DNA of 64,000 nucleotides from Aquipseudomonas alcaligenes NBRC 14159 (GTDB lineage Bacteria; Pseudomonadota; Gammaproteobacteria; Pseudomonadales; Pseudomonadaceae): NCBI RefSeq assembly GCF_000467105.1, contig NZ_BATI01000035.1, positions 1 to 64,000 of the forward strand, read 5' to 3'. Shown piece by piece: positions 17,748 to 27,432 of this stretch (position 1 is its first letter; each line of letters starts with the position of its first letter). The notes under the pieces were generated by a model. It saw only the letters and a program-made list of their open reading frames with translations, ran no database searches and was not told where the DNA came from. The position numbers and the translations under genes were made by a program.

Positions 17748-19748
17748 TCAGGATTCCGTGCGCTGCTGCACATGAATCCAGTCGACTATTTCTCCTTCCG
17801 GGCTGTAACCGCTGACGGTACCTCGCAGCAGCTGCCGCAAATGGCCGTAATCATCCTGCTCGACCGCGCAAAGCAGCTCACGCAGGACCTCCCGCAACGC
17901 CTCCCAGGACAGATGCTCCTCGCTGGCCCGCATGATCATGGAATGCGAGGTGGGCTGAGCACCCTCGCCGATCAGCAGCTCCTCGTACAGCTTCTCGCCC
18001 GGGCGTAGGCCGGTGAACTCGATGGCGATATCGCCCTGCGGATTGCGCTCGGAACGCACCCCGAGTCCGGACAGATGAATCATCTTCTCCGCCAGATCGA
18101 GGATCTTCACCGGCGCTCCCATGTCCAACACGAACACGTCGCCACCCTGCGCCATGGAGCCGGCCTGGATCACCAGCTGCGCCGCCTCGGGAATGGTCAT
18201 GAAGTAACGGGTGATCGCCGGGTGGGTCACGGTTACCGGGCCGCCCCGGCGAATCTGCTCGCGAAACAGCGGAATGACGGAGCCGGACGAGCCCAGCACG
18301 TTACCGAAACGCACCATGCTGAAACGGGTCTTGTTGACCCAGTGCAAACCGGTAGCGTCACCGAACAGCACCGGCGCGGACTCACGACTGAGTGCCTGCA
18401 GAGTCATCTCGGCCAAACGCTTGGTGCTGCCCATAATGTTGGTGGGGCGTACAGCCTTGTCCGTGGAGATCAGCACGAAATGGCTCACACCGCTACACAG
18501 CGCGGCTTGCGCGGCATACAGCGTGCCCATCACGTTATTGATGACACCTTCGGCGATATTGTGCTCCACAAGCGGCACATGCTTGTACGCCGCCGCATGA
18601 TAGACAGCGTCCACCCCCCAGCTACGCATCACATCCTGCAGGCGAACCTGGGAGCGTACGGAGCCCAGAATGGGCACCAAGCGACCGGGCAAAGACTCGC
18701 GGCGCATCCTCGCCTCAAGCTCTGTATGAATGCTGTAGAGATTGAACTCGCTGTGATCGAACAACAGCAGTGTCTTCGGCTGGCTGCCCAGGATCTGCCG
18801 ACTCAGCTCGGAGCCGATGGAACCGCCGGCCCCGGTAACCAGCACCGTCTTGCCGCGAATGCAACGCTCGAACAGTTCCATCTGCGGCGGCACGGCATCG
18901 CGCCCGAGCAGATCGGCGATGTCCACTTCCTGCACGTCCTCGACCCGAACCTTGCCGCTGGCCAGGTCCATGAAGTCCGGCACCGAGCGGATATGCAGCG
19001 GGAACCCCTCGAGATACTGGAGGATCTCCTTGCGCCTGGCCCGGCTCGCCGAGGGAATGGCGAGGAGGATCTCCTGAGCCCCGGTCTCGTTGATCATCTG
19101 CTGGATGTGCTTGGGCTTGTAGACCTTCAGCCCGGCAATGACGCGAAAGGCGATGCTGGCATCGTCATCGATGAAGGCCACCGGACGCATGGCCCGGCCG
19201 CTGCGCAGAGCGGCGGCCAACTGGTTGCCGGCCGTACCTGCGCCATAGATGGCCACCTTGGGCAGACCGTCGTTACGCCCCATGAACGGCATGGCATGCC
19301 GCACATGAAACCAGTCGCCCATGAAGTACTGGCGCATCAGCAGACGCATGCCCCCCACCATCAGCAGACTCAGCCACCAATAGATGAGCACCAGCGAGCG
19401 CGGCACCGCAGTTGGTGCCCAGTGATTCCAGTAGACCAGAAGCGCCAGGAACAGCGAGGAAACACTGACCGCCCGAAAAATCGTCAGCAGTGCGTCATTT
19501 CCCAGATAACGCAACACCGCCCGATACAGCCCCATACGGATGTAGATGGGGATCGCCACCAGAGGGGCGCAGACAAACAGCCAGAGATGGTCGCCAAACG
19601 GATTGACCAGGCTATCGGAACCCAGGCGAATCCAGAATGCCAGCCAGAGCGCCATCCAAGTAATGGCAACGTCAGCCGCTACCTGCACAAGACGCTTGTA
19701 GCGGCGTGGCCACCCCAACAGCCAAGGTCGAAAATTCTGAAAATCCAT
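17748..19748 (-). CDS. wbpM: WbpM-type UDP-GlcNAc 4,6-dehydratase, membrane-bound
   Basis: A 666-residue inner-membrane enzyme with about four N-terminal transmembrane helices (residues about 20-130), a CoA-binding-like Rossmann domain starting IYGAGTAGNQ near 170, and a C-terminal catalytic SDR domain with VTGAGGSIGSELSRQ near 305. The active site carries NIMGSTK, with Met in place of the usual SDR Tyr, as in WbpM/FlaA1 dehydratases. It makes UDP-4-keto-6-deoxy-GlcNAc for QuiNAc or FucNAc, needed for the first O-unit sugar. Length equals that of P. aeruginosa WbpM within a residue or so. Confidence 0.95.
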   Translation of the reverse strand: MDFQNFRPWLLGWPRRYKRLVQVAADVAITWMALWLAFWIRLGSDSLVNPFGDHLWLFVCAPLVAIPIYIRMGLYRAVLRYLGNDALLTIFRAVSVSSLFLALLVYWNHWAPTAVPRSLVLIYWWLSLLMVGGMRLLMRQYFMGDWFHVRHAMPFMGRNDGLPKVAIYGAGTAGNQLAAALRSGRAMRPVAFIDDDASIAFRVIAGLKVYKPKHIQQMINETGAQEILLAIPSASRARRKEILQYLEGFPLHIRSVPDFMDLASGKVRVEDVQEVDIADLLGRDAVPPQMELFERCIRGKTVLVTGAGGSIGSELSRQILGSQPKTLLLFDHSEFNLYSIHTELEARMRRESLPGRLVPILGSVRSQVRLQDVMRSWGVDAVYHAAAYKHVPLVEHNIAEGVINNVMGTLYAAQAALCSGVSHFVLISTDKAVRPTNIMGSTKRLAEMTLQALSRESAPVLFGDATGLHWVNKTRFSMVRFGNVLGSSGSVIPLFREQIRRGGPVTVTHPAITRYFMTIPEAAQLVIQAGSMAQGGDVFVLDMGAPVKILDLAEKMIHLSGLGVRSERNPQGDIAIEFTGLRPGEKLYEELLIGEGAQPTSHSMIMRASEEHLSWEALREVLRELLCAVEQDDYGHLRQLLRGTVSGYSPEGEIVDWIHVQQRTES

Positions 19749-19793
19749 CTGCTTCCGTCGTTCTTATTATCAGTTGACTGTCAGCCCGCCGGG

Positions 19794-20801
19794 CTATTCG
19801 GCAAGACCCGCCCGGTAGCGAAGCGCCAACAGTATCAGCGGCGCATAAGCCAACAGCAGAATAAAAAAACCGTAGCCCCCGTGTGCAGCCCAAAGCGAGA
19901 GTGGCAACAACCAGCAGAGGTTTATCACGGCAACCGCAAGGGTAACAGGCAAATGCCGCCCCAACTGACGGGCAGCATGCTGGTAGGCATGGCTACGGTG
20001 CGCCTCATAGACGCGGTAGCCCTGCAACAGGCGGCGCAGCAGGGTGACACTGGCATCGACTATGAACACCCCCAGCAGAATCAGCCAGGACCAGAACAGC
20101 TCTTGGGCAACCCATGCAGCCTGCAGTGAGAACAACCCGAGCAGCAGTCCCAGATAACCGCTGCCAGCATCCCCCATGAAGATGCGCGCAGAGGGAAAAT
20201 TCCAGAATAGGAAACCTGCACTGGCCAAGGCCAGTAGAACAGGCAAAAGCACCATCTCGTAACGCCCTGCGAGGGCGTACAGAATGGCCCCTCCCAGGCA
20301 GACACAGACCGCCTCCATGCCGGCAATCCCATCAATGCCATCCATGAAGTTGTAAAGATTGAGCAGCCAAACCAGATAGACCAGCCCCAGCAGCCCCCAC
20401 AACCAGCCGGGCAGCGCGCCAATACCCGGTATCCAAACCTCTGGCATCCCACCCAGCCAGAACAAACCCCAGGTCGCCGCCAGGAAGTGCGCCAATAAAC
20501 GCCAGCGAGCAGCTAAAGGACGATGGTCATCCACGAAACCGACCAGAGCCACCAAGGCGCCGCTACCTGATAGTGCATAGAACAGCGGCGCAGGCAGCAG
20601 ATCGGAAAGCGCCAGTACAACCAGCGCCAGACTGCAAGCCACCACTATTGCCATGCCGCCGCCACGAGGCGTCGGCACCCGGTGCGAGCTGCGCGAGTTC
20701 GGCACATCCAAGACATTGTGAGCCAGCGCATAGCGGCGCAGCCCCCAAGTCATCAGCCAGGCCAGGCTGAACGTTGCCAGAAGAATCAATACGATCAACA
20801 T
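19794..20801 (-). CDS. wbpL: WbpL-like undecaprenyl-phosphate sugar-1-phosphate transferase
   Basis: A 335-residue MraY/WecA-family membrane protein with about ten helices. It transfers HexNAc-1-phosphate (probably FucNAc or QuiNAc) from UDP to undecaprenyl phosphate and so starts O-unit assembly. Catalytic motifs are visible: AHNVLDVPNSRSSH at the N terminus, NFMDGIDGIAG near residue 152 with the metal-site aspartates, and ARIFMGDAGSGYLG near 205. The HRVPTPRGGG segment is typical. It overlaps the wbpV-like gene by seven bases. Confidence 0.93.
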   Translation of the reverse strand: MLIVLILLATFSLAWLMTWGLRRYALAHNVLDVPNSRSSHRVPTPRGGGMAIVVACSLALVVLALSDLLPAPLFYALSGSGALVALVGFVDDHRPLAARWRLLAHFLAATWGLFWLGGMPEVWIPGIGALPGWLWGLLGLVYLVWLLNLYNFMDGIDGIAGMEAVCVCLGGAILYALAGRYEMVLLPVLLALASAGFLFWNFPSARIFMGDAGSGYLGLLLGLFSLQAAWVAQELFWSWLILLGVFIVDASVTLLRRLLQGYRVYEAHRSHAYQHAARQLGRHLPVTLAVAVINLCWLLPLSLWAAHGGYGFFILLLAYAPLILLALRYRAGLAE

Positions 20802-21763
20802 GAGCCATCCTGTTGAAAGCCCTGCGCAGCCTCTCGCAAAGCGACATCAACGGGCACCGGCGGACGCCAGTCAAGCAGCCTGCAGGTCTTGTCTATATCG
20901 ACCTGAAGATCTCCCCAGAGTCGCGACCATATCCGTTCCATGCCCAGAGACAGGAGCAACACACGCATGCAGACCGCCGGAAGCGATATCAGTCGGGCGG
21001 GACACCCCAGGGCAAACCCAAGCCGTCGCAGCAGCTCGGAAGTAGACATATCAACGCCGTCACCCGCGAGAAACACCTGGTTCGCGGCGGCCGGGTGAGC
21101 AATGCAGACTGCAAGGAGATCGACCAGATTGGGTAGGGCGACCAGGCTGCGTTTATTGCTGATACCTCCGAGCGGCAGCGGCACACCACGCTGCAACCAA
21201 CGCATCAGGCTACGGAAGTTGGCCCCGACCCCAGGACCATAAACCAGGGGCGGCCGCACTATCACGACCTCCATACCCGTTGCCGCAGCCAGGGAGCGAA
21301 GTGCACGCTCGGCCTCAAGCTTGGAGATACCGTAGGCATCCTTTGGCGCGGGCAAATCATCTGCCGAGAACGGTATGCCCGCCCTGCTCTCCTCGCCGTT
21401 TACCTTGATCGAACTGAGAAATACGAAGCGCCGAACACCTGCCGCGGCCGCAGCCCTGGCCAACGCCAATGTCCCCTCTACATTGACCCGACGATATTCC
21501 GTCAGAGGCTCAAGACTGGTGTCACGCATGACGTGCACGCGTGCCGCTGTATGCACTACGACATCGACGTCTTGAAACTGCACGGGGGCATAACAGGCTT
21601 CGCCGAGATCCCCCAGCAACCTATGCTCAACCCCTGCGGCGACCGGAAAAACTCGACGCCCGGCAGCCAACACCCAGGTATCGGGCTCACTTGCCAGACG
21701 TTCTACCAGAGCAGCGCCCACGAAACCGCTGGCCCCGGTAACCAACACACATACAGAACTCAA
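20795..21763 (-). CDS. NAD-dependent epimerase/reductase, WbpV/WbpK-like
   Basis: A 322-residue extended SDR with TGASGFVG at residues 9-16, the FLSSIKVNGE strand and a YGISKLEAE motif containing the catalytic YxxxK. It sits directly ahead of wbpL and wbpM as wbpV or wbpK does in P. aeruginosa serotype loci, where it reduces the 4-keto product of WbpM to UDP-QuiNAc or UDP-FucNAc. I cannot tell which stereochemistry from sequence by eye. It overlaps wbpL by seven bases. Confidence 0.85.
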   Translation of the reverse strand: MSSVCVLVTGASGFVGAALVERLASEPDTWVLAAGRRVFPVAAGVEHRLLGDLGEACYAPVQFQDVDVVVHTAARVHVMRDTSLEPLTEYRRVNVEGTLALARAAAAAGVRRFVFLSSIKVNGEESRAGIPFSADDLPAPKDAYGISKLEAERALRSLAAATGMEVVIVRPPLVYGPGVGANFRSLMRWLQRGVPLPLGGISNKRSLVALPNLVDLLAVCIAHPAAANQVFLAGDGVDMSTSELLRRLGFALGCPARLISLPAVCMRVLLLSLGMERIWSRLWGDLQVDIDKTCRLLDWRPPVPVDVALREAAQGFQQDGSC

Positions 21764-21866
21764 GAAAACGACCTCTACGCGTCGGCGTCGATGACAACCA
21801 GACGAACAACCGAGGCTAGGCCGCAGGCGCAGTCAGGAAACTGTCGGGGAGTCAAACCGCAGGAGT

Positions 21867-22151
21867 TCAACGCTCCTGCCCCGACTGCCGGGTAAGAACA
21901 ACAAGCTCACGCCGCAGCTGCGCCACACGCATGCGCCACCTGCCCAGCACCCAGAGACTGAACAGCAGACAGGTCAGCAGACCGAGGATGAAGGAAATCA
22001 TCATCAGGGCCGCAACCGGCAGCTCTGCGCTGGCGGCACCGAGGAAGACCAGATGGATGCGCTGGGGATTCTCCAGCATGAATAACAGAACAGCCGCGCC
22101 GGCCAGCAACAGACACCCGGCGAACAATACACGTTTAGCGCTGGTCAGCAT
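21867..22151 (-). CDS. LapA-domain (DUF1049) small membrane protein
   Basis: A 94-residue protein with two transmembrane helices (residues about 7-25 and 42-65) and a short basic, helical cytoplasmic tail. It matches the lipopolysaccharide-assembly protein A domain (YciS/LapA), which in E. coli works with LapB to control LpxC and LPS assembly. The start at 22151 is chosen for the AAGGAG ahead of it; an in-frame start at 22187 would overlap ihfB. A LapA-like gene after ihfB is common in gammaproteobacteria. Confidence 0.85.
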   Translation of the reverse strand: MLTSAKRVLFAGCLLLAGAAVLLFMLENPQRIHLVFLGAASAELPVAALMMISFILGLLTCLLFSLWVLGRWRMRVAQLRRELVVLTRQSGQER

Positions 22152-22183
22152 GCTCAGCTCCTTGCGAGCCGTACGGGTCCAGC

Positions 22184-22468
22184 TCACTCATCTTCATTGA
22201 CGCGATCGCGCAGTTCCTTGCCTGGCTTGAAATGCGGAACGAACTTGCCGTCCAGGCGAACCGATTCCCCGGTCTTGGGGTTGCGCCCCACGCGTGGCGC
22301 GCGATAGTGCAGGGAAAAGCTACCAAAGCCGCGAATCTCGATGCGATCACCGGTTGCCAGTGCCTGGGACATCTGTTCCAGCATGGTCTTGATCGCCAGC
22401 TCGACATCCTTGGAGGACAGCAGCCCCTGGTGATTGACAATGCGCTCGATCAACTCCGACTTGGTCAT
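22184..22468 (-). CDS. ihfB: Integration host factor beta subunit
   Basis: A 94-residue HU/IHF family DNA-bending protein that pairs with IhfA. Diagnostic residues: [10 protein letters not shown] at the start, [13 protein letters not shown] near 40, and the DNA-intercalating arm [13 protein letters not shown] at 56-68. It is followed by the O-antigen locus and preceded by rpsA, a layout shared with P. aeruginosa and E. coli. An AAGGGAAAA Shine-Dalgarno stretch and a perfect palindrome lie before the ATG. Confidence 0.98.
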   Translation of the reverse strand: MTKSELIERIVNHQGLLSSKDVELAIKTMLEQMSQALATGDRIEIRGFGSFSLHYRAPRVGRNPKTGESVRLDGKFVPHFKPGKELRDRVNEDE

Positions 22469-22492
22469 GGTTTTCCCTTCTTTTTCAAGCGG

Positions 22493-22505
22493 CTAGATCA
22501 TCTAG
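22493..22505. promoter_or_regulatory. 13-base palindrome in ihfB leader
   Basis: CTAGAT-C-ATCTAG is a perfect inverted repeat 24 bases upstream of the ihfB ATG. It could be an operator or a weak hairpin near the ribosome site. No known factor is assigned. A TTGACA string lies further upstream on the coding strand (22554-22549) but no good -10 follows at 17 bases. Confidence 0.35.
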
Positions 22506-22648
22506 TAGGGTGTTTTTAGCACGCCTGAAAAGCTTTGGATAGTCCGGATGTCAAGCGGAGAAAGACGAATGATATGGAAATGGAAAAAATAACCATCAAC
22601 ACCTCGCAGACACTGGCCTGCAAGCGACCGGAAGAAATTGCGGGCACA

Positions 22649-22676
22649 AAAAAGGGCGACCGAAGTCGCCCTTTTT
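22649..22676 (-). terminator. Rho-independent terminator after rpsA
   Basis: Twelve-base-pair stem with GGGCGAC closing a TTCG tetraloop on the coding strand, flanked by runs of A and T. It lies 17 bases after the rpsA stop, so ihfB must have its own promoter. Confidence 0.93.
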
Positions 22677-22693
22677 CCAGCTGAAACCGGAAC

Positions 22694-24379
22694 TTAGTTC
22701 TGGTTCATCTGCGCACGGATCAGATCACCGATGGTGGTCGGACCAGTGGTTTCGGCGTCCTGCTTGTTACGCAGCTCTTTCATCGCGTCCTTCTCGTCTT
22801 CGACGTCTTTGGACTTGACGGACAGGCTGATAACGCGGGACTTGCGGTCGATGCTGATGATCTTGGCTTCGACTTCGTCGCCTTCCTTCAGCACGTTGCG
22901 GGCGTCTTCAACGCGGTCGCGGCTGATTTCGGAAGCCTTCAGGATGCCTTCGATGTCACCACCCAGGCTGATCACGGCGCCCTTGGCGTCCACTTCCTTG
23001 ACGGTACCGCGCACGATGGTGCCTTTCTCGTTCAGGGAGGCGTAGTTGGAGAACGGATCGTCTTCCAGCTGCTTGATGCCCAGGGAGATGCGCTCGCGCT
23101 CCGGATCAACGGAGAGGATGACGGTTTCCAGCTCGTCGCCCTTCTTGAAGCGGCGTACGGCTTCTTCGCCCACTTCGTTCCAGGAGATGTCGGACAGGTG
23201 AACCAGACCATCGATACCGCCGTCCAGGCCGATGAAGATACCGAAATCGGTGATCGACTTGATGGTGCCGGAGATCTTGTCGCCCTTGTTGAACTGGCCG
23301 GAGAAGTCTTCCCACGGGTTCGACTTGCACTGCTTGATGCCCAGGGAGATACGACGACGCTCTTCGTCGATGTCCAGAACCTGAACTTCCACTTCGTCGC
23401 CGACCTGAACGACCTTGGACGGGTGGATGTTCTTGTTGGTCCAATCCATCTCGGACACGTGCACCAGGCCTTCCACACCCTCTTCCAGCTCGGCGAAGCA
23501 GCCGTAGTCGGTCAGGTTGGTGACTTTGGCGGTAACACGGGTACCTTCCGGGTAGCGCGCTTTGATGGCGACCCATGGATCTTCGCCCAGCTGCTTCAGA
23601 CCCAGGGAGACGCGGTTGCGCTCGCGGTCGTACTTCAGAACCTTGACGTCGATCTCGTCGCCAACGTTGACGATCTCGGACGGGTGCTTGATGCGCTTCC
23701 AGGCCATGTCGGTGATGTGCAGCAGACCATCTACGCCGCCCAGGTCAACAAACGCACCGTAGTCGGTGAGGTTCTTGACGATACCTTTGACCTGCTGGCC
23801 TTCCTGCAGGGATTCCAGCAGAGCTTCGCGCTCGGCGCTGTTCTCGGCTTCCAGCACGCTGCGACGGGAAACGACAACGTTGTTGCGCTTCTGGTCGAGC
23901 TTGATGACCTTGAATTCCAGCTCTTTGCCTTCCAGGTGAGTGGTATCACGCACCGGACGGACATCGACCAGGGAGCCCGGCAGGAACGCACGGATACCGC
24001 TGACGTCGACGGTGAAGCCGCCTTTGACCTTACCGTTGATAACGCCCTTGACCACTTCTTCAGCGGCGAAAGCTGCTTCCAGAACGATCCAGCACTCAGC
24101 ACGCTTGGCTTTTTCGCGGGACAGCTTGGTTTCACCAAAGCCATCTTCAACCGCGTCCAGCGCCACGTGCACTTCATCACCGACGTTGATGGCCAGTTCG
24201 CCAGCATCGTTGTAGAACTGCTCAAGCGGGATCAGGCCTTCGGACTTCAGACCAGCGTGGACGGTGACCCAGCCAGATTGGTAGTCGATATCGACGACAA
24301 TCGCGGTGATGATCGCGCCAGCCTGAAGATTGAGGGTCTTTAGGCTTTCTTCAAATAGTTCTGCAAAGCTTTCGCTCAT
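22694..24379 (-). CDS. rpsA: 30S ribosomal protein S1
   Basis: A 561-residue RNA-binding protein that brings mRNA to the 30S subunit. Six S1 OB-fold domains repeat through the protein; motifs such as [19 protein letters not shown] (third) and [19 protein letters not shown] (fifth) are clear. Length fits Pseudomonas S1. AGGAATCAAC precedes the ATG. Codon use is highly biased, as expected for a heavily expressed gene. It follows cmk, the conserved order. Confidence 0.99.
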   Translation of the reverse strand: MSESFAELFEESLKTLNLQAGAIITAIVVDIDYQSGWVTVHAGLKSEGLIPLEQFYNDAGELAINVGDEVHVALDAVEDGFGETKLSREKAKRAECWIVLEAAFAAEEVVKGVINGKVKGGFTVDVSGIRAFLPGSLVDVRPVRDTTHLEGKELEFKVIKLDQKRNNVVVSRRSVLEAENSAEREALLESLQEGQQVKGIVKNLTDYGAFVDLGGVDGLLHITDMAWKRIKHPSEIVNVGDEIDVKVLKYDRERNRVSLGLKQLGEDPWVAIKARYPEGTRVTAKVTNLTDYGCFAELEEGVEGLVHVSEMDWTNKNIHPSKVVQVGDEVEVQVLDIDEERRRISLGIKQCKSNPWEDFSGQFNKGDKISGTIKSITDFGIFIGLDGGIDGLVHLSDISWNEVGEEAVRRFKKGDELETVILSVDPERERISLGIKQLEDDPFSNYASLNEKGTIVRGTVKEVDAKGAVISLGGDIEGILKASEISRDRVEDARNVLKEGDEVEAKIISIDRKSRVISLSVKSKDVEDEKDAMKELRNKQDAETTGPTTIGDLIRAQMNQN

Positions 24380-24449
24380 GTTGATTCCTGTTGATCAAGG
24401 GCGGGGATTCGCCCAAACCACACTCCAGACAATGTGGGTTCGTTCATGT

Positions 24450-24485
24450 AAAAAGAGGCCTGCGGGACTATGACTGGTCTCCCGC
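24450..24485 (-). terminator. Candidate terminator/attenuator between cmk and rpsA
   Basis: On the minus strand GCGGGA (24485-24480) pairs with TCCCGC (24467-24462) around a 12-base loop, with a 2x2 CT mismatch and further GC pairing outside. A run of five T follows eight bases after the stem. The distance makes it weaker than a textbook terminator; it may partly uncouple rpsA from cmk. Confidence 0.4.
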
Positions 24486-24529
24486 CTGCCTCCTTGCGAG
24501 CCTTTCGACTTAAGACAGCCGTGACTCAT

Positions 24530-25195
24530 TTACCCGACGAGATCGCGATTGGCGACTTCGCTGAGAATTCTTTCCATTACCTGCTCGATGCTCAACTCGG
24601 TGGAATCCAGCTGAACGGCATCTACTGCCGGCTTCAGGGGCGCCACTGCGCGTTGCATGTCGCGCTCGTCGCGCGCACGAATCTCGTCTAGCAGACTCGG
24701 CAGGCTAACACCTTCCACCTTGCCTTTCAACTGCAGGTAGCGGCGGCGGGCACGCTCCTCGGCACTGGCGGTCAGGTAAATCTTCAGCGGCGCGTCCGGA
24801 AATACCACGGTGCCCATGTCGCGACCGTCGGCCACCAGGCCCGGCGCCTCGCGGAAAGCGCGCTGGCGCTGCAGCAGCGCCTCGCGCACCGCCGGCAACG
24901 AAGCGACCATGGAAGCACCGGCGCCGACCTGCTCGTTGCGGATGGCGTCAGTGACTTCCTCGCCCTCGAGAATGATGCGCTTGTCGACGAACTGCACGTC
25001 CAGATGGGCGGCTAGCGTCTTCAGCGCTTCCTCGTTGGTCAGGTCGATACCGTGATTACCGGCGGCGAAGGCCAGCAGGCGATAGAGCGCGCCGGAATCC
25101 AGCAGCTTCCAGCCCAGCTTGGCGGCCAGCAGACCGGCGATGGTGCCCTTGCCCGAGCCGCTCGGTCCGTCGATGGTGATGACTACGGCGCTCAT
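24530..25195 (-). CDS. cmk: Cytidylate kinase
   Basis: A 221-residue P-loop kinase phosphorylating CMP and dCMP with ATP. The Walker [10 protein letters not shown] is at residues 10-18; [15 protein letters not shown] carries the conserved [13 protein letters not shown] block near 126, and [10 protein letters not shown] follows. The ATG overlaps the tyrA-aroA stop (ATGA), and 25195 gives the standard N terminus although the frame is open to 25357. Confidence 0.97.
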   Translation of the reverse strand: MSAVVITIDGPSGSGKGTIAGLLAAKLGWKLLDSGALYRLLAFAAGNHGIDLTNEEALKTLAAHLDVQFVDKRIILEGEEVTDAIRNEQVGAGASMVASLPAVREALLQRQRAFREAPGLVADGRDMGTVVFPDAPLKIYLTASAEERARRRYLQLKGKVEGVSLPSLLDEIRARDERDMQRAVAPLKPAVDAVQLDSTELSIEQVMERILSEVANRDLVG

Positions 25196-27432
25196 TTGCC
25201 CTCCTCCGCCACGCGGATACCGGCGCCAGCGGCCAAACCGAGGAAGTTGGGGAACGACGTGGCGACGTTGGCGCAGTCGTGGATGCGGATCGGTGCCGTG
25301 GCGCGCAGCGAGGCGACGCTGAAGGACATGGCGATACGGTGGTCGCCGTGGCTCCACACCTCGCCACCACCGATCGGGCCGCCCTCGATGATGATGCCGT
25401 CCGGGGTCGGCTCGGCCTTCACGCCCAGAGCGATCAGGCCGTCAGCCATCACCTGGATGCGGTCGGACTCCTTCACCCGCAGCTCCTCGGCACCGCGCAG
25501 CACGGTGCGGCCTTCGGCACAGGCGGCAGCGACGAACAGCACCGGGAACTCGTCGATGGCCAGCGGCACCAGGTCCTCGGGGATGTCGATACCCTTGAGT
25601 TTGGCCGCGCGCACGCGGATGTCCGCGACGGGCTCGCCGCCGACTTCGCGCTGGTTTTCCAGGGTCAGGTCGGCGCCCATCAGCTTGAGGATGTCGATCA
25701 CGCCGGTGCGCGTCGGGTTGATGCCGACATGCTCCAGCACCAGCTCGGAACCCTCGGCGATGCTGGCAGCAACCAGGAAGAAGGCAGCCGAGGAGATGTC
25801 CGCCGGCACTTCGATATGGGTAGCGCTGAGCTTGTGACCGGACTCGACGCTGGCGACATTGCCATCCACCGTTACCGGGTAGCCGAAACCGCGCAGCATG
25901 CGCTCGGTATGGTCACGGGTCGGTGCCGGTTCGGTGACACTGGTCTCGCCGGCGGCATACAGGCCGGCCAGCAGCAGGCAGGATTTGACCTGGGCACTGG
26001 CCATCGGCATTTCGTAGCTCATGCCGGTCAGGCGCTGGCCACCGCGAATGGTCAGCGGCGGACGACCTTCCGGACCGGTCTCGATCACCGCGCCCATCTC
26101 GCGCAGCGGCTTGGCCACGCGGTTCATCGGACGCTTGGACAGCGAAGCGTCGCCGGTCAGCACGGTGTCGAACGGCTGTGCAGCCAGCAGACCGGAGAGC
26201 AGGCGCATGGAGGTACCGGAGTTGCCCAGGTACAGCGGGCCGGGTGGCGGCTGCAAGCCATTCAGCCCCACGCCATGAATGGTCACCTTGCCGTGGTGCG
26301 GCCCCTCGATCACCACGCCCATGTCGCGGAAGGCCTGCAGAGTGGCCAGGGCGTCCTCGCCCTCAAGGAAGCCCTCCACCTGGGTCACGCCTTCGGCCAG
26401 CGAGCCGAGCATGATCGAGCGGTGCGAGATGGACTTGTCGCCCGGTACGCGGATGCGGCCGGAGAGCGAGCCACCGGGATTGGCGAGATAGATCAGGTCG
26501 TTCGAGTGCATGGCGTCCACATAGGCCCTGCGGGCCAGGATTTTGCTGAAATGCTCGCGGGCATGCCGGGCGCGGGTGAACACGCCCAGCAACTGATGCC
26601 CGTCCCCAGCGTCGACCGCGCCGCGCAGGGCGTCGAGGTCATCGCGAAATGCGTCGAGGGTGCGCAGCACCGCCTCGCGGTTGGCGAGGAAGATGTCGTG
26701 CCACATCACCGGGTCGCTGCCGGCAATCCGCGTGAAGTCGCGGAAACCACCGGCGGCGTATCGGAAGATTTCCAGGTTCTCGCTGCGCTTGGCCAGCGAG
26801 TCGACCAGGGTGAAGGCCAGCAGGTGCGGCAGGTGGCTGGTGGCGGCCAGCACCTGATCGTGGTGCTCCACCTCCATGTGTTCCACATCGGCACCCAGGG
26901 CGCGCCACAGGCCGTCGATCAGCGCCAGCGCCGAGGCATCGGTGGAGGCCTGCGGCGTGAGAATGACCTTGTGACGGCGGAACAGCTCGGCATTGGAGGC
27001 CTCCACCCCGCTCTGCTCGGAGCCGGCGATCGGATGCCCCGGTACAAAGCGTGCCACCTTACCGTCGAAGGCCAGGCGCGCCGCGCGCACCACATTGCCC
27101 TTGGCGCTGCCGACATCAGTCAGCACAGCGTCGCCCAGCTCCAGCCTGGCTAGCTGGCCCAGCAGCTTTTCCATGGCCAGGATAGGCACCGCCAGCTGGA
27201 TCACCGCGGCGCCCTGACAGGCGGCCGTCAGCTCGGTTTCGCAGCGGTCGACCACGCCCAGCTCCACGGCCAGGCGCCGCGACTCGGCATCCAGATCCAC
27301 GCCGACCACTTCGTCGAACAGCCCCTTCTCGCGCATACCTTTGGCGAAGGAGCCGCCGATCAGGCCGAGCCCCACCACCACCAGGCGGCCGAGTTTGCCC
27401 GGCGCGTGTTGCAGCGGCATTGCATCAGCCAC
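25192..27432 (-). CDS. Bifunctional prephenate/arogenate dehydrogenase - EPSP synthase (TyrA-AroA)
   Basis: A 746-residue fusion. Residues 1 to about 300 are prephenate dehydrogenase for tyrosine synthesis ([11 protein letters not shown] near 18, [10 protein letters not shown] near 135). Residues about 310 to 746 are 5-enolpyruvylshikimate-3-phosphate synthase: [13 protein letters not shown] near 320, the [13 protein letters not shown] block near 395, and RVKESDRIQ near 650. Such fusions are normal in Pseudomonas. It overlaps hisC by eight bases; the ATG at 27420 is an alternative start. The EPSP synthase has the glyphosate-sensitive class I pattern. Confidence 0.96.
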   Translation of the reverse strand: MADAMPLQHAPGKLGRLVVVGLGLIGGSFAKGMREKGLFDEVVGVDLDAESRRLAVELGVVDRCETELTAACQGAAVIQLAVPILAMEKLLGQLARLELGDAVLTDVGSAKGNVVRAARLAFDGKVARFVPGHPIAGSEQSGVEASNAELFRRHKVILTPQASTDASALALIDGLWRALGADVEHMEVEHHDQVLAATSHLPHLLAFTLVDSLAKRSENLEIFRYAAGGFRDFTRIAGSDPVMWHDIFLANREAVLRTLDAFRDDLDALRGAVDAGDGHQLLGVFTRARHAREHFSKILARRAYVDAMHSNDLIYLANPGGSLSGRIRVPGDKSISHRSIMLGSLAEGVTQVEGFLEGEDALATLQAFRDMGVVIEGPHHGKVTIHGVGLNGLQPPPGPLYLGNSGTSMRLLSGLLAAQPFDTVLTGDASLSKRPMNRVAKPLREMGAVIETGPEGRPPLTIRGGQRLTGMSYEMPMASAQVKSCLLLAGLYAAGETSVTEPAPTRDHTERMLRGFGYPVTVDGNVASVESGHKLSATHIEVPADISSAAFFLVAASIAEGSELVLEHVGINPTRTGVIDILKLMGADLTLENQREVGGEPVADIRVRAAKLKGIDIPEDLVPLAIDEFPVLFVAAACAEGRTVLRGAEELRVKESDRIQVMADGLIALGVKAEPTPDGIIIEGGPIGGGEVWSHGDHRIAMSFSVASLRATAPIRIHDCANVATSFPNFLGLAAGAGIRVAEEGK

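Noticed and set aside
18075-20129. A 684-codon open frame on the plus strand over wbpM and wbpL
   Set aside because: It is a frame shadow: GC-rich DNA makes long antisense frames; the product is His/Gln-rich without family features, while the minus-strand genes show catalytic motifs.
24420-24530. Riboswitch in the rpsA leader
   Set aside because: Only a simple hairpin was seen; no known aptamer pattern is recognisable.
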